Origin: Anaerolineales bacterium
Lineage (GTDB): Bacteria > Chloroflexota > Anaerolineae > Anaerolineales > UBA6663
Reading direction: 5' to 3'
Length of the DNA stretch: 62,892 nt
Assembly (NCBI GenBank): GCA_020845955.1
Contig: JADLEU010000398.1
Span: 1-62,892, forward strand
Shown: positions 51,064 to 58,750 of the stretch, one piece after another
How positions within the stretch are numbered: the first letter of the stretch is position 1
Layout: each line of letters begins with the position of its first letter
Translations under genes and position numbers: made by a program
Notes under the pieces: model-generated
The model's database searches: none
Told to the model about the DNA's origin: nothing
Seen by the model: only the letters and a program-made list of their open reading frames with translations

Positions 51064-51968
51064 AATCAACAGCGAGTATGGCGACCGGGCATCGAACCAT
51101 GCAGGTGCATGATGCCTACGTGGCGGCTGAACACTTTGTACGGCACCGCGAGGGCTTGTTCTACTCCGTCTCCAGATTCCTGCCGCCCGATCGCCGCACG
51201 GCCATGCGTATCGCCTTCGCCTTCTTTCGGGCGGCCGACAACATGGTGGATCGGGATCGGGCATCGGTAGAAGAATTCCGCGCCTGGCGTCAAACGGCAC
51301 TGCGGCCCGCTTCCGAGCAGACCGATCCCATCCTGGCAGCCTGGGCCGATGTGCGCGAGCGCTACGCGATTGAGCCTCGCTATGTCAATGATTTGCTTGA
51401 CGGCATCGAGATGGATGCATCACCACACCGCTACTCGACGTTGGATGAACTGAAGGACTATTGCTATCACGTGGCCGGAACCGTCGGCCTGATGTCACTT
51501 AAGCTGCTGCATCTTACGCCCGGCGTCACCTTTGAGGAGGCCGCACCGCACGCGGTGGAGCTATGCACGGCGCTCCAATTGACGAATATCCTTCGAGATG
51601 TTGGCGAGGATCTAGAGGCCGGCCGGATTTACCTCCCTGCTGCGGAGCTGGCCGTGTTCGGACTCGACTACGGCGACGTTGAGGGTCGCATTTACGACGA
51701 GCGCTTCCGAGCGCTTATGGCGCATATGTGCGGCATTACGCGCCAGTTATACGCTTCCGCTTGGCCGAAGCTGAGCCTGCTTTCACGGACGGGGCGCTTT
51801 GTCGCTGGGGCGGGGGGGATTTACTACCAGGCTGTGCTGGATGAGTTGGAGCGCCGCGAGTTCAATGTGTTTGCGGACACAGTGCACTTTTCGAAAGCTC
51901 GAAAGTTGTGGCTACTGCTAACGCGGTGGCCGCACATCGCCTGGCCTGAGGCTCGACAAGTGGGCTGA
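51060..51968 (+). CDS. Squalene/phytoene synthase family protein
   Basis: The product is 302 aa. The second Asp-rich motif LTNILRDVGEDLEAGRIYLP is fully typical. The first, FFRAADNMVDRD, has Asp-x3-Asp in place of the usual DDxxD, so the preferred substrate or activity may differ. It condenses two prenyl diphosphates head to head in known members. No other isoprenoid gene is nearby, and the 4-bp overlap ties it to the membrane protein and peptidase module. Confidence 0.88.
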   Translation: MKSTASMATGHRTMQVHDAYVAAEHFVRHREGLFYSVSRFLPPDRRTAMRIAFAFFRAADNMVDRDRASVEEFRAWRQTALRPASEQTDPILAAWADVRERYAIEPRYVNDLLDGIEMDASPHRYSTLDELKDYCYHVAGTVGLMSLKLLHLTPGVTFEEAAPHAVELCTALQLTNILRDVGEDLEAGRIYLPAAELAVFGLDYGDVEGRIYDERFRALMAHMCGITRQLYASAWPKLSLLSRTGRFVAGAGGIYYQAVLDELERREFNVFADTVHFSKARKLWLLLTRWPHIAWPEARQVG

Positions 51969-52305
51969 GCGACATAGCCAGCCAGTTCATCAAAGCCCAG
52001 CATGAGATGTACCGATTTGGGATATCTTGTGCCATTCACCGACTCAATGAACGGATGCCATAACGTCTGCCTGGAAACCACGCACGCTGAAGCCATCGAC
52101 CGGAAGTTTGGCTTTTGGCCGCCCAGTGTGCGGATGCAATACAGTGCCCAATTGACGGTCATGCAGTTGGATCGGGACAGGCAATAATAGTCCACTCATT
52201 GTCGGGTTGCAGCTCATGGCGTTTCGCTCGCTGGGGATTCACAGGCCGCCATATGTGTGCTATCCTGCCTTATAGACCAGGTGTTCTTTTGGGCGGAGGT
52301 GCAAT
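51969..52305. other. Gap before the integrase gene, no gene seen
   Basis: Small open frames here have no ribosome site or family motif. Base composition is lower in G+C than the flanks. It may contain the integrase promoter and part of the attachment or control region. Confidence 0.45.
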
Positions 52306-53400
52306 ATGGCCAAGAAACGCGGAAACAACGAAGGTTCGGTCTACAAGCGGAGCGACGGCTTATGGGCTGCTCAAATCACTCTGCCGGACGGAAAGAGGAA
52401 GTACAAGTACGCCAAGACCCAGAAGGAGGCCAACGAGTGGCTGCTCTCGCAGCGCCAATTGGTGCGGTCAAACACCTGGGTCTCGGACGACACGGTGACT
52501 GTGGGCGCCTTCCTGGAGCATTACCTGACGACCGTTTTGCCGTCGACCCTTAGGCGCAGCACCCTCGTCTCGTATACCCGCATTATCCGGATGCACCTCA
52601 AAGCCGCCCTGGGGGAAGTCCGCCTCTCGCGCCTCACGCCCCAGCTGGTCCAAAACTTCTACGCGAACAAGCTCGCCGAGGGTCAGTCTCCCCGCTCAGT
52701 CCAGTACATGCACGCGGTCTTTCACAAGGCCCTTGATAAGGCTGTGCGGATGGATCTGGTGCCTAGAAATGTGTCAGATTTCGTGGATGTGCCCTCAGTG
52801 AAACGCCATACCCCCGTGGTCTGGTCGCTGGAACAGGTGAAATCCTTTGTGGAAGCAGCCAAGACTCATCGGCATTATGCCCTCTTTGTCCTGGCCCTTT
52901 CCTGTGGCCTTCGGCAAGGGGAGCTTCTGGGCCTGCAGGTGGAAGATATAGAGTTCGCGACCGGCTATCTGAACGTTCGAAGGGCCTTGGAAGTGGTCTC
53001 CGGGCAGGGGCTGCAACTCACCCAGCCCAAGACACAAAAGTCCCGCCGACGAATAAGAATCCCCGGACCGGCGCTGGAGGTTCTGAAATCTCACGTTGCG
53101 GCTCTCGGACGACAAGACGGGTTTCTCTTTGTCACCACTGTCGGAACGCCAATACGGGCTCGAGACCTGGTGATTCAGTTCAAGGGCCTTCTGGAGAAGG
53201 CGGGACTGCCGGACATCCGGTTCCATGATCTGCGACACTTGTGCGCTACGTTGCATTTGATGGCCGGAACGAATCCGGCCGTGGTTGCCCAGATATTGGG
53301 CCATAGTACAATTACCCTTACCCTGCAAACCTATTCACACGTCTTGGCGCCCGTGGAAGAGGAAGCTGCGGACCGTATGGGCAAGCTCTTGACGGCGTGA
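52306..53400 (+). CDS. int: Tyrosine recombinase/integrase
   Basis: The product is 364 aa. It has an AP2-like N-terminus (KKRGNNEGSVYKRSDGLW), a core-binding domain (TVGAFLEHYLTTVLPSTLR) and the catalytic set Arg in CGLRQGELL, HDLRH, LGHS and the Tyr nucleophile in QTYSHVL. GGAGG precedes the ATG. It points at the tRNA-Leu gene 105 bp away, the likely attachment site. A decayed relative lies at 62286-62641. Confidence 0.94.
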   Translation: MAKKRGNNEGSVYKRSDGLWAAQITLPDGKRKYKYAKTQKEANEWLLSQRQLVRSNTWVSDDTVTVGAFLEHYLTTVLPSTLRRSTLVSYTRIIRMHLKAALGEVRLSRLTPQLVQNFYANKLAEGQSPRSVQYMHAVFHKALDKAVRMDLVPRNVSDFVDVPSVKRHTPVVWSLEQVKSFVEAAKTHRHYALFVLALSCGLRQGELLGLQVEDIEFATGYLNVRRALEVVSGQGLQLTQPKTQKSRRRIRIPGPALEVLKSHVAALGRQDGFLFVTTVGTPIRARDLVIQFKGLLEKAGLPDIRFHDLRHLCATLHLMAGTNPAVVAQILGHSTITLTLQTYSHVLAPVEEEAADRMGKLLTA

Positions 53401-53504
53401 AGCAACCTCTACAGCATTGGCCTTTGCGGCTACTGTGTGACGGGCCTGGATACTGCGAAGGGAGGATGGACACTAGCAGGCTTGATTTGCAGTGGTCAGT
53501 GAAC

Positions 53505-53587
53505 GGGCCGGTGGCGGAATGGCAGACGCCGTGGACTTAAAATCCACTGAGGGCAACCTCGTGAGAGTTCGACTCTCTCCCGGCCCA
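53505..53587 (+). tRNA. tRNA-Leu(UAA), copy 1
   Basis: It folds as an 83-nt class II tRNA: acceptor GGGCCGG/CCGGCCC, anticodon loop CTTAAAA within GTGGA/TCCAC, a long variable arm and a TTCGACT T loop; CCA is not fully encoded. Its first 27 bases equal those of copy 2 at 62767. It lies at the right end of the integrase segment, so it is probably part of an attachment site. Confidence 0.93.
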
Positions 53588-54083
53588 CCTTGTGAAGTGG
53601 TCTCCCGCAATGGATCTAGTGACGGTGGCTGTAATGCTCAATCGTACAGAAGTCTCAATGAATATGGTTTAGGATCGAAGAGCACTGTTTTCGATGAAGG
53701 GCATATACGTAGCGATGGACTCCGCAGAGTGAAACAAAATGGGAAGTCTGGTTGAAGGGGAACTATGTCCTATTCGAAAGGCGCTGAGGTCGCCCCCAAT
53801 GCTCTCCATAAGGCAGGAGACTCCCTCGGCACTTAGCCGCAAAATGCCCTGATAAACAAGGCAAAGGCGCCACTCCCATCGGAGTGGCGCTTTGTTTGTA
53901 CGCCCAACAACCAAAGTCCCAGAAAGCCCTTACTCGTAAGCTAATACTCGTGATAGATGCTTGGATCATGGCAGACCATATTTACAGCAGCCCCCTGGCG
54001 CCATGGACCATTGTTGCACCATATACATCGCGGTGATAAGCCAAGCCTAAGTCACTCGATCGACCACGAATATCTCCAGCAAC
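53588..54083. other. Left flank of the second element, no gene seen
   Basis: This stretch has lower G+C than the flanks and only short open frames without support. It contains the terminator at 53867-53899 and leads up to the mer control region. Confidence 0.5.
53867..53899 (+). terminator. Rho-independent terminator
   Basis: A perfect 10-bp stem (53867-53876 with 53881-53890) with loop CATC is followed by TTTGTTTGT. It could end transcription from the tRNA or shield the mer promoter. Confidence 0.8.
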
Positions 54084-54111
54084 GTGAACAGGATACTCGT
54101 CGCCTGTTCAC
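54084..54111. promoter_or_regulatory. 9-bp inverted repeat upstream of the mer promoter
   Basis: GTGAACAGG (54084-54092) and CCTGTTCAC (54103-54111) are exact complements 4 bp before the -35 box. It is separate from the MerR-type operator and could bind another regulator. Confidence 0.5.
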
Positions 54112-54115
54112 CCCC

Positions 54116-54146
54116 TTGACCTTATAGCCACTATAAGGTTTACAAT
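54116..54146 (+). promoter_or_regulatory. mer promoter with MerR-type operator
   Basis: TTGACC (54116-54121) and TACAAT (54141-54146) are 19 bp apart, the stretched spacing of MerR-controlled promoters. The spacer carries the dyad CCTTATAG-CCA-CTATAAGG. The first ATG comes 7 bases after the -10 box, so the mRNA should have no leader. The regulator is probably encoded at 57010-57459. Confidence 0.85.
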
Positions 54147-54152
54147 CCCCAC

Positions 54153-54788
54153 ATGGACGATCCTGCTGCGTTAGCGTCATCGCTCAAATTGGCCCTGTGC
54201 ATTTGCCCGTCCGGCTGTGAAGCCCGAACATGCCTGGACGACTTGCCCCTGTACCATGCGCTTATCCGGCTCTTGGCAGCTGGACGGCCGCTGTCGGACG
54301 ACGAGATCGCGCAAGTCACGGGCCTTTCCCCGGAACTCTTGAGCGACCGTCTGGCCAAAATGGATCTCGACTACGATGCGGTCGGCCGAGTCATTGGCGC
54401 CGGCCTCACCTTGGGCCCAACGCCACATCGCTTTGCAATCAGTGGCCGCCAGCTGTTCACCTGGTGTGCTCTCGACGCACTCATGTATCCCGCGCTGCTG
54501 TCGGAGACGGTTCACGTCGAGTCGCCCTGTCGGACCACTGGCCAGCCGGTGCGCGTCACCGTCACGCCCGATGGCGTGACCACAGTTGATCCGCCCGAGG
54601 CGGTAGTCTCACTCGTGCTGCCAGAGCCGAGCCAGCCACCGCGGCAGGCCTTTTGCGGCGAAGTCCACTTTTTCGCCTCGGCGCAGGCCGCAGAAAGTTG
54701 GCTGGCCACGCGTCCGCAGGCGCAGGTGGTACCGGTGGAAACCGCCTATACGCTAGGAAAGCTGCTAATTGCCAGACGTGGCGCCTGA
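54153..54788 (+). CDS. merB: Alkylmercury lyase MerB (first copy)
   Basis: The product is 211 aa. Cys105, Asp108 and Cys168 match the catalytic Cys96, Asp99 and Cys159 of known MerB with a constant offset of nine, and Cys126 matches the structural Cys117. It cleaves the carbon-mercury bond of organomercurials, passing Hg(II) to MerA. It is first in the operon and its ATG sits at the predicted transcription start. Confidence 0.93.
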   Translation: MDDPAALASSLKLALCICPSGCEARTCLDDLPLYHALIRLLAAGRPLSDDEIAQVTGLSPELLSDRLAKMDLDYDAVGRVIGAGLTLGPTPHRFAISGRQLFTWCALDALMYPALLSETVHVESPCRTTGQPVRVTVTPDGVTTVDPPEAVVSLVLPEPSQPPRQAFCGEVHFFASAQAAESWLATRPQAQVVPVETAYTLGKLLIARRGA

Positions 54789-54789
54789 T

Positions 54790-56277
54790 ATGACAAGAGT
54801 GACCCCCCTCGAAGCGCGACGACAAGCTGACCTTTCCACAGGTCATGTCGAAAAATACGACCTTGTGATCCTGGGCTCAGGCTCGACGGCCTTTGCGGCA
54901 GCTCTGCGAGCGGCCGAATTGGGCAAGACTGCTGTCATGACCGAAAACCGCACTCTCGGGGGTACCTGCGTCAACCGCGGCTGCCTGCCGAGCAAGAACC
55001 TGATTGAAGCCGCCCGCATCGTCTGGCAAGCGCAGCATCCCCGCTACCCCGGTCTGCGCCCCGCCAAAATTGACTTCGATTTCCAGACCCTTATCCAGCA
55101 GAAAGACGACGTTGTTCACGATTACCGGGACCGCAAGTATCGTTCCATCGTGGATGAGGCGGACCGGATCAAGGTCCTGGCCGGCCACGCCCGTATGGCT
55201 GGCCCGCATGCGGTCGAAGTTGATGGCCGTGAAATCATCGGTGAACAGATTCTCGTTGCGACCGGCAGCCGGCCACAAGTTCCCTCCATTGAAGGGATTG
55301 ACGAGATTCCTTATCTCACGTCTGATTTGCTCACATCCGATGAACCCTCAGAACTGTTTGAGCTTCCCCGGTCCCTCGTGATTGTGGGCGGCGGCTATGT
55401 GGCCCTGGAGCTGGGCCAAATGTTCCACCGCTTCGGCACCCAGGTCACCATCCTGGAGCGCAGCCGCCGGGTTCTCAAGGCCTATGAACCGGAGGTGTCG
55501 ATCGCTATCGCCCAGGCGCTCGTGGACGAGGGTATTCAGCTTGTGACCAGCGCGTCGGTGCAGCGCGTCTACCAGGAACCGGACGGGACGATCGTCGCCG
55601 TTGCGCGGACGCGTGCCGGGGAGCAGGCGATTCGGGCTCAACGGCTGCTGGTGGCCACGGGCCGCACCCCCAATACGGATGGCTTGGGCCTGGAGAATGT
55701 GGGCGTAGGCCTGGACGATCGGGGGTTCGTGAAAGTCAACGACTACTTGCAGACAGACGTTCCGCATATCTGGGCGGCCGGCGATGTCGTCGGTCGCCAC
55801 ACCGGGAGTCAAATGGCCACCCCGGTGGGTGCCCATGATGGCGGGATCGCCTCACACAATGCTTTCAGCGGCGAACGCCGTCAGGTCGATCACCACGTCA
55901 TTCCGCGCGCCATCTTCACCGATCCCCAGGTGGCGGTGGTCGGCCTGACCGACGCCGAGGCCAATGCCCTGGGCCATCGCTGCTGGTGCAACACTGTTCC
56001 AGTCGAGCTTGTTCCCCGCGCTGGCGCCGTTCACGATCCGCGCGGCATCGCCAAAATGGTCATTGACGATGATACCCGCCAGATGCTGGGGGTGTCGCTG
56101 GTCATGCGTGACGCGGCCGAAGTCATCCACGAAGCGGCGATGGGGTTGCGCCTGGGCGCAACGATTTTTGACTTCATCGATATGCTGCACGTTTACCCCA
56201 CGATGGCGGAGGCGCTCAAGATCGTGGCGATCTCACGCTTCAAAGATCCGAAGAAGCTATCGTGCTGCGCGGAGTGA
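54790..56277 (+). CDS. merA: Mercuric reductase MerA
   Basis: The product is 495 aa from 54790; an ATG at 54769 would add seven residues and overlap merB. It has the FAD motif [10 protein letters not shown], the redox pair [12 protein letters not shown], the NAD(P)H motif [13 protein letters not shown] and the C-terminal vicinal cysteines of MerA in LSCCAE. The N-terminal metal-binding NmerA domain is absent. It reduces Hg(II) to Hg(0) with NADPH. Confidence 0.96.
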   Translation: MTRVTPLEARRQADLSTGHVEKYDLVILGSGSTAFAAALRAAELGKTAVMTENRTLGGTCVNRGCLPSKNLIEAARIVWQAQHPRYPGLRPAKIDFDFQTLIQQKDDVVHDYRDRKYRSIVDEADRIKVLAGHARMAGPHAVEVDGREIIGEQILVATGSRPQVPSIEGIDEIPYLTSDLLTSDEPSELFELPRSLVIVGGGYVALELGQMFHRFGTQVTILERSRRVLKAYEPEVSIAIAQALVDEGIQLVTSASVQRVYQEPDGTIVAVARTRAGEQAIRAQRLLVATGRTPNTDGLGLENVGVGLDDRGFVKVNDYLQTDVPHIWAAGDVVGRHTGSQMATPVGAHDGGIASHNAFSGERRQVDHHVIPRAIFTDPQVAVVGLTDAEANALGHRCWCNTVPVELVPRAGAVHDPRGIAKMVIDDDTRQMLGVSLVMRDAAEVIHEAAMGLRLGATIFDFIDMLHVYPTMAEALKIVAISRFKDPKKLSCCAE

Positions 56278-56309
56278 GAACATCAGCCATACCCACAGGA
56301 GAGACTGTC

Positions 56310-56996
56310 ATGAACATCGCGCGTGCGACCAACACGACAAAGAAGCTGATTGTGGAAGGCGGCCTGCTCGACTATGGGCCGGCGCAGTCACGGCTGATCA
56401 TCCGGGTCATGCGAACGCTGGCTCTCGGCCGCCCGGTCAGCCAGGCGCAGGTCGCCCAGATCGCTTCGGCCCTGAACATCGAATGGGATGAGGCCACTCA
56501 GGTGCTAGGGAAGGTGACCGAACGCGATGCCGGCGGAAATGTGACCGGCATTCTTGGGCTGTCTTTGAACGAGACGCCGCATCGGCTGATCATCGGCAGC
56601 CAGCGGTTTTCAGCCTGGTGCGCAGTGGACACGCTCTTCCTCCCGGCCATGCTCAACCAAGCCGTGGTCATCGAGTCGCAGCCCCCGGGGAGCCAGGCCC
56701 GGGTCCGGCTGGTGGTCAGTCACGAGCGGATCGAAGCGGTGGACCCCGCCACTGCCGTAGTATCCATGGTCGTGATGGAGGCTGAGGCCAAAGATTTGCA
56801 TACGGTCGAGGCTATTTGGAGCAACTTCTGCCATCACATCCACTTCTTTCGCTCGCGCGAGGAAGCCGAGCAGTGGGCCGCCGGCCGGCGGGATATTGAA
56901 ATCCTTACCCTGGACGAAGGCTTCGAAAGTGGCCGGCAGGTGGCAGCGCACTTGCTGCAGCATGCTCAAGCAGCTGACCAACCGGTCGTGGCGTGA
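56310..56996 (+). CDS. merB: Alkylmercury lyase MerB (second copy, divergent)
   Basis: The product is 228 aa with AGGAGAG before the ATG at 56310. The catalytic residues Cys104, Asp107 (WCAVDTLF) and Cys174 (NFCHHIHFF) are kept, but the structural Cys117 position is Pro125 (IESQPP). It differs widely from the first copy, so the two are not a recent duplication and may act on different organometals. Confidence 0.9.
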   Translation: MNIARATNTTKKLIVEGGLLDYGPAQSRLIIRVMRTLALGRPVSQAQVAQIASALNIEWDEATQVLGKVTERDAGGNVTGILGLSLNETPHRLIIGSQRFSAWCAVDTLFLPAMLNQAVVIESQPPGSQARVRLVVSHERIEAVDPATAVVSMVVMEAEAKDLHTVEAIWSNFCHHIHFFRSREEAEQWAAGRRDIEILTLDEGFESGRQVAAHLLQHAQAADQPVVA

Positions 56997-57009
56997 TAAA
57001 AACGTGACC

Positions 57010-57459
57010 ATGCGCATCAAAGAACTAGCCAACCAAACCGGCGTAGCCGCCGAGACCATTCGCTACTACGAAGCGGTGGGTCTCTTACCCGCACCGAAAC
57101 GCGCAGCCAACAACTACCGCGAGTATGGCCCAGCGGATGTTGAGCGCCTGCGCTTCATTGCTAGCGCCCGCAGCCTGGGGCTGAGTCCGGCCGATGTGGG
57201 TGAGATCCTGGCGGCCCGGGACCAGGGGATCGCCCCGTGCGAGCGCGTCCTAACGGCCTTGGACCAGAGTCTCGTTGATCTGGATCGCCGCCTGGCGGAC
57301 ATGCTGGCCTTGCGGGATACCTTGCTCAGTCTCCGCCGGGAAGGCGCCACGCTGCCATTGGACGATGTACAAGGCGAGCAGTGCGTCTGTTATCTGATCA
57401 AGGCTTACGGCGAAACAGGAAAAGTGCTGATCCAACGCCAGGAGGCTGAGCATGACTGA
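57010..57459 (+). CDS. merR: MerR family metal-responsive regulator
   Basis: The product is 149 aa with the N-terminal HTH (MRIKELANQTGVAAETIRYY) and dimerisation helix. The metal ligands are Cys77 (APCERV) and Cys125/Cys127 as CxC, unlike the Cx8C of classical Hg-MerR. It could therefore read Hg(II), Cd/Pb or an organometal. It is encoded within the operon it likely controls; it overlaps the next gene by 8 bp. Confidence 0.9.
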   Translation: MRIKELANQTGVAAETIRYYEAVGLLPAPKRAANNYREYGPADVERLRFIASARSLGLSPADVGEILAARDQGIAPCERVLTALDQSLVDLDRRLADMLALRDTLLSLRREGATLPLDDVQGEQCVCYLIKAYGETGKVLIQRQEAEHD

Positions 57460-57976
57460 CATGTGCTGCTGTGTTCCTGAGGCGGGGAGCGCCCTGTGTG
57501 AGCAACCCGCTCCGGAGCTGATGCGCCGCAGTATTTCACCGGGCACGTGCCCGTGCTGCGGTGAGCGGGGCAAGCCTGTACAGGGCCAAACGGTCAAGAG
57601 CCTGCTGGCGATCAGCCTGCGGACCGTCCGAGACGTGCAGTATCACTTCTGCCGGCGCCGCGACTGCCCGGTAGTTTACTTCTCGGACGACGGCCAACAA
57701 CAGTTTGTGACCAGCGATATCCGCGAGTTGGTCTATCAAAAGGAGCCTGACACCGATCAGGTGCAGGTGTGCTACTGTTTTGGTTATCGGGCCGGCGCGC
57801 TACGGGCGGCCTCAGCCGCCGAGCGTGACTCCATTATTGCCGACATCAACGCCGGCATCCAGGCCAGCCAGTGCGCCTGCGACCTTCGCAACCCGCAAGG
57901 TTCGTGCTGCCTGGGCAATGTACGCGCCTTTGGGCGCCAGCGAACAGCGGCGCTTGCCGTCAACTCCGAGGCTTGA
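57452..57976 (+). CDS. CopZ-like Fe-S/zinc metallochaperone of the mer operon
   Basis: The product is 174 aa and carries about 14 cysteines: CCC at the start, CPCC near residue 33, FCRRRDCP, and the C-terminal set CYCFGYR, CACDL and CCLG. This resembles the N-terminal zinc and [2Fe-2S] part of the Archaeoglobus CopZ and the iron-sulfur cluster-binding metallochaperones found in mer operons. There is no C-terminal HMA domain. It may deliver or accept Hg or electrons. Confidence 0.82.
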   Translation: MTDMCCCVPEAGSALCEQPAPELMRRSISPGTCPCCGERGKPVQGQTVKSLLAISLRTVRDVQYHFCRRRDCPVVYFSDDGQQQFVTSDIRELVYQKEPDTDQVQVCYCFGYRAGALRAASAAERDSIIADINAGIQASQCACDLRNPQGSCCLGNVRAFGRQRTAALAVNSEA

Positions 57977-58005
57977 TAAGCAACTCGCGGGCTGAGAAGT
58001 CGAAC

Positions 58006-58608
58006 ATGGGATGGGGACGCTCGCCATTGGATTGGCTCAAGCGCAATCGGCTGTGGCTGGTGTTGCTCGGTCTGGCGGCGTTGCTGGGATACACCCTATG
58101 GTCGGACGCCCAGCATGTCCCTGCCACCGAAGATCAACTTAGCAATATCGCGGATCTTGACGAACTGCGCATGCAGTTCAACCAGGATGCCGGACACCCA
58201 CGCCTGATACTGCTGCTCTCGCCGACTTGAGCGGTGTGCCAAGCTGGCGCCCGGTGGGTGCAGCGCGATTTGCTCGAATCGAACATAGACGCCGATGTGC
58301 GCGTCTATGCCGTCTGGTTCGCCATGTTGGCAGGCGACGCACGCGATGAGTGGGACCAGGCGCTCTTGCCAGATGCCCGTGTCCGCCACTTCTGGGACGA
58401 GGAACGGCTGGTAGGCCGCTGGTTTGCGCGCAAGGTCGAAGGCTGGGACGGCATTGTCTGGGACGCTTATTACCTTTATGACGCCGAGGCCCGCTGGGAA
58501 GGCACCCTCCCGGTTGCGGTCAGTTCCGGCGCCACGGTGATCGACCGGCGGGAGACGCTGTTGGCTGGCGTTCAGGCGTTGATGGCGCTTCCCGAGCCAG
58601 CCCCGTAG
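58006..58608 (+). CDS. Candidate thioredoxin-like selenoprotein with UxxC active site
   Basis: The reading frame spans 200 residues if TGA at 58228-58230 is read as selenocysteine (Sec75). The N-terminus has one membrane helix (residues 14-33). The active site reads LLLSPT-Sec-AVC, so Sec75 and Cys78 form a UxxC in place of the thioredoxin CxxC, preceded by the beta strand PRLILLLSP. The frame continues intact for 126 codons with protein-like sequence (HFWDEERLVGRWFARKV). A hairpin at 58243-58264 has the place and loop of a bacterial SECIS. As an ordinary annotation it would be split into 58006-58230 and 58234-58608. It is probably a membrane-bound thiol/selenol redox partner of mercury or organomercury detoxification. 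Confidence 0.75.
58243..58264 (+). promoter_or_regulatory. SECIS-like hairpin after the in-frame TGA
   Basis: GCTG (58243-58246) pairs with CAGC (58261-58264), G58247 bulges out, and CGCCC (58248-58252) pairs with GGGTG (58256-58260) including one G-U. The loop is GGT at 58253-58255, 23-25 bases after the TGA. A short loop starting with G at that distance fits the bacterial SECIS pattern. Confidence 0.6.
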
Positions 58609-58639
58609 TCGCACTGTCCCTAGCGGTAGCAGGTCAACC

Positions 58640-58670
58640 TTGACTCTGCCACCGTGTCAGGGTGTATGCT
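58640..58670 (+). promoter_or_regulatory. MerR-type promoter of the regulator-exporter pair
   Basis: TTGACT (58640-58645) and TATGCT (58665-58670) are 19 bp apart, again the long spacing of MerR promoters, with a partial dyad ACC/GGT inside. The GTG at 58679 lies 9 bases after the -10 box, so this mRNA also looks leaderless. Confidence 0.7.
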
Positions 58671-58750
58671 CTCCTCACGTGACACCCAATAACAACCGTC
58701 CCGTTCGCAAGCTCCGGATTGGCAGGTTTGCCCGTTTGGGCCGTACCTAG

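Noticed and set aside
58748-58750. Pyrrolysine or programmed read-through at TAG
   Set aside because: The codon sits in a DNA-binding HTH where no special residue is needed, and no supporting element is visible; a point mutation or sequencing error is simpler.
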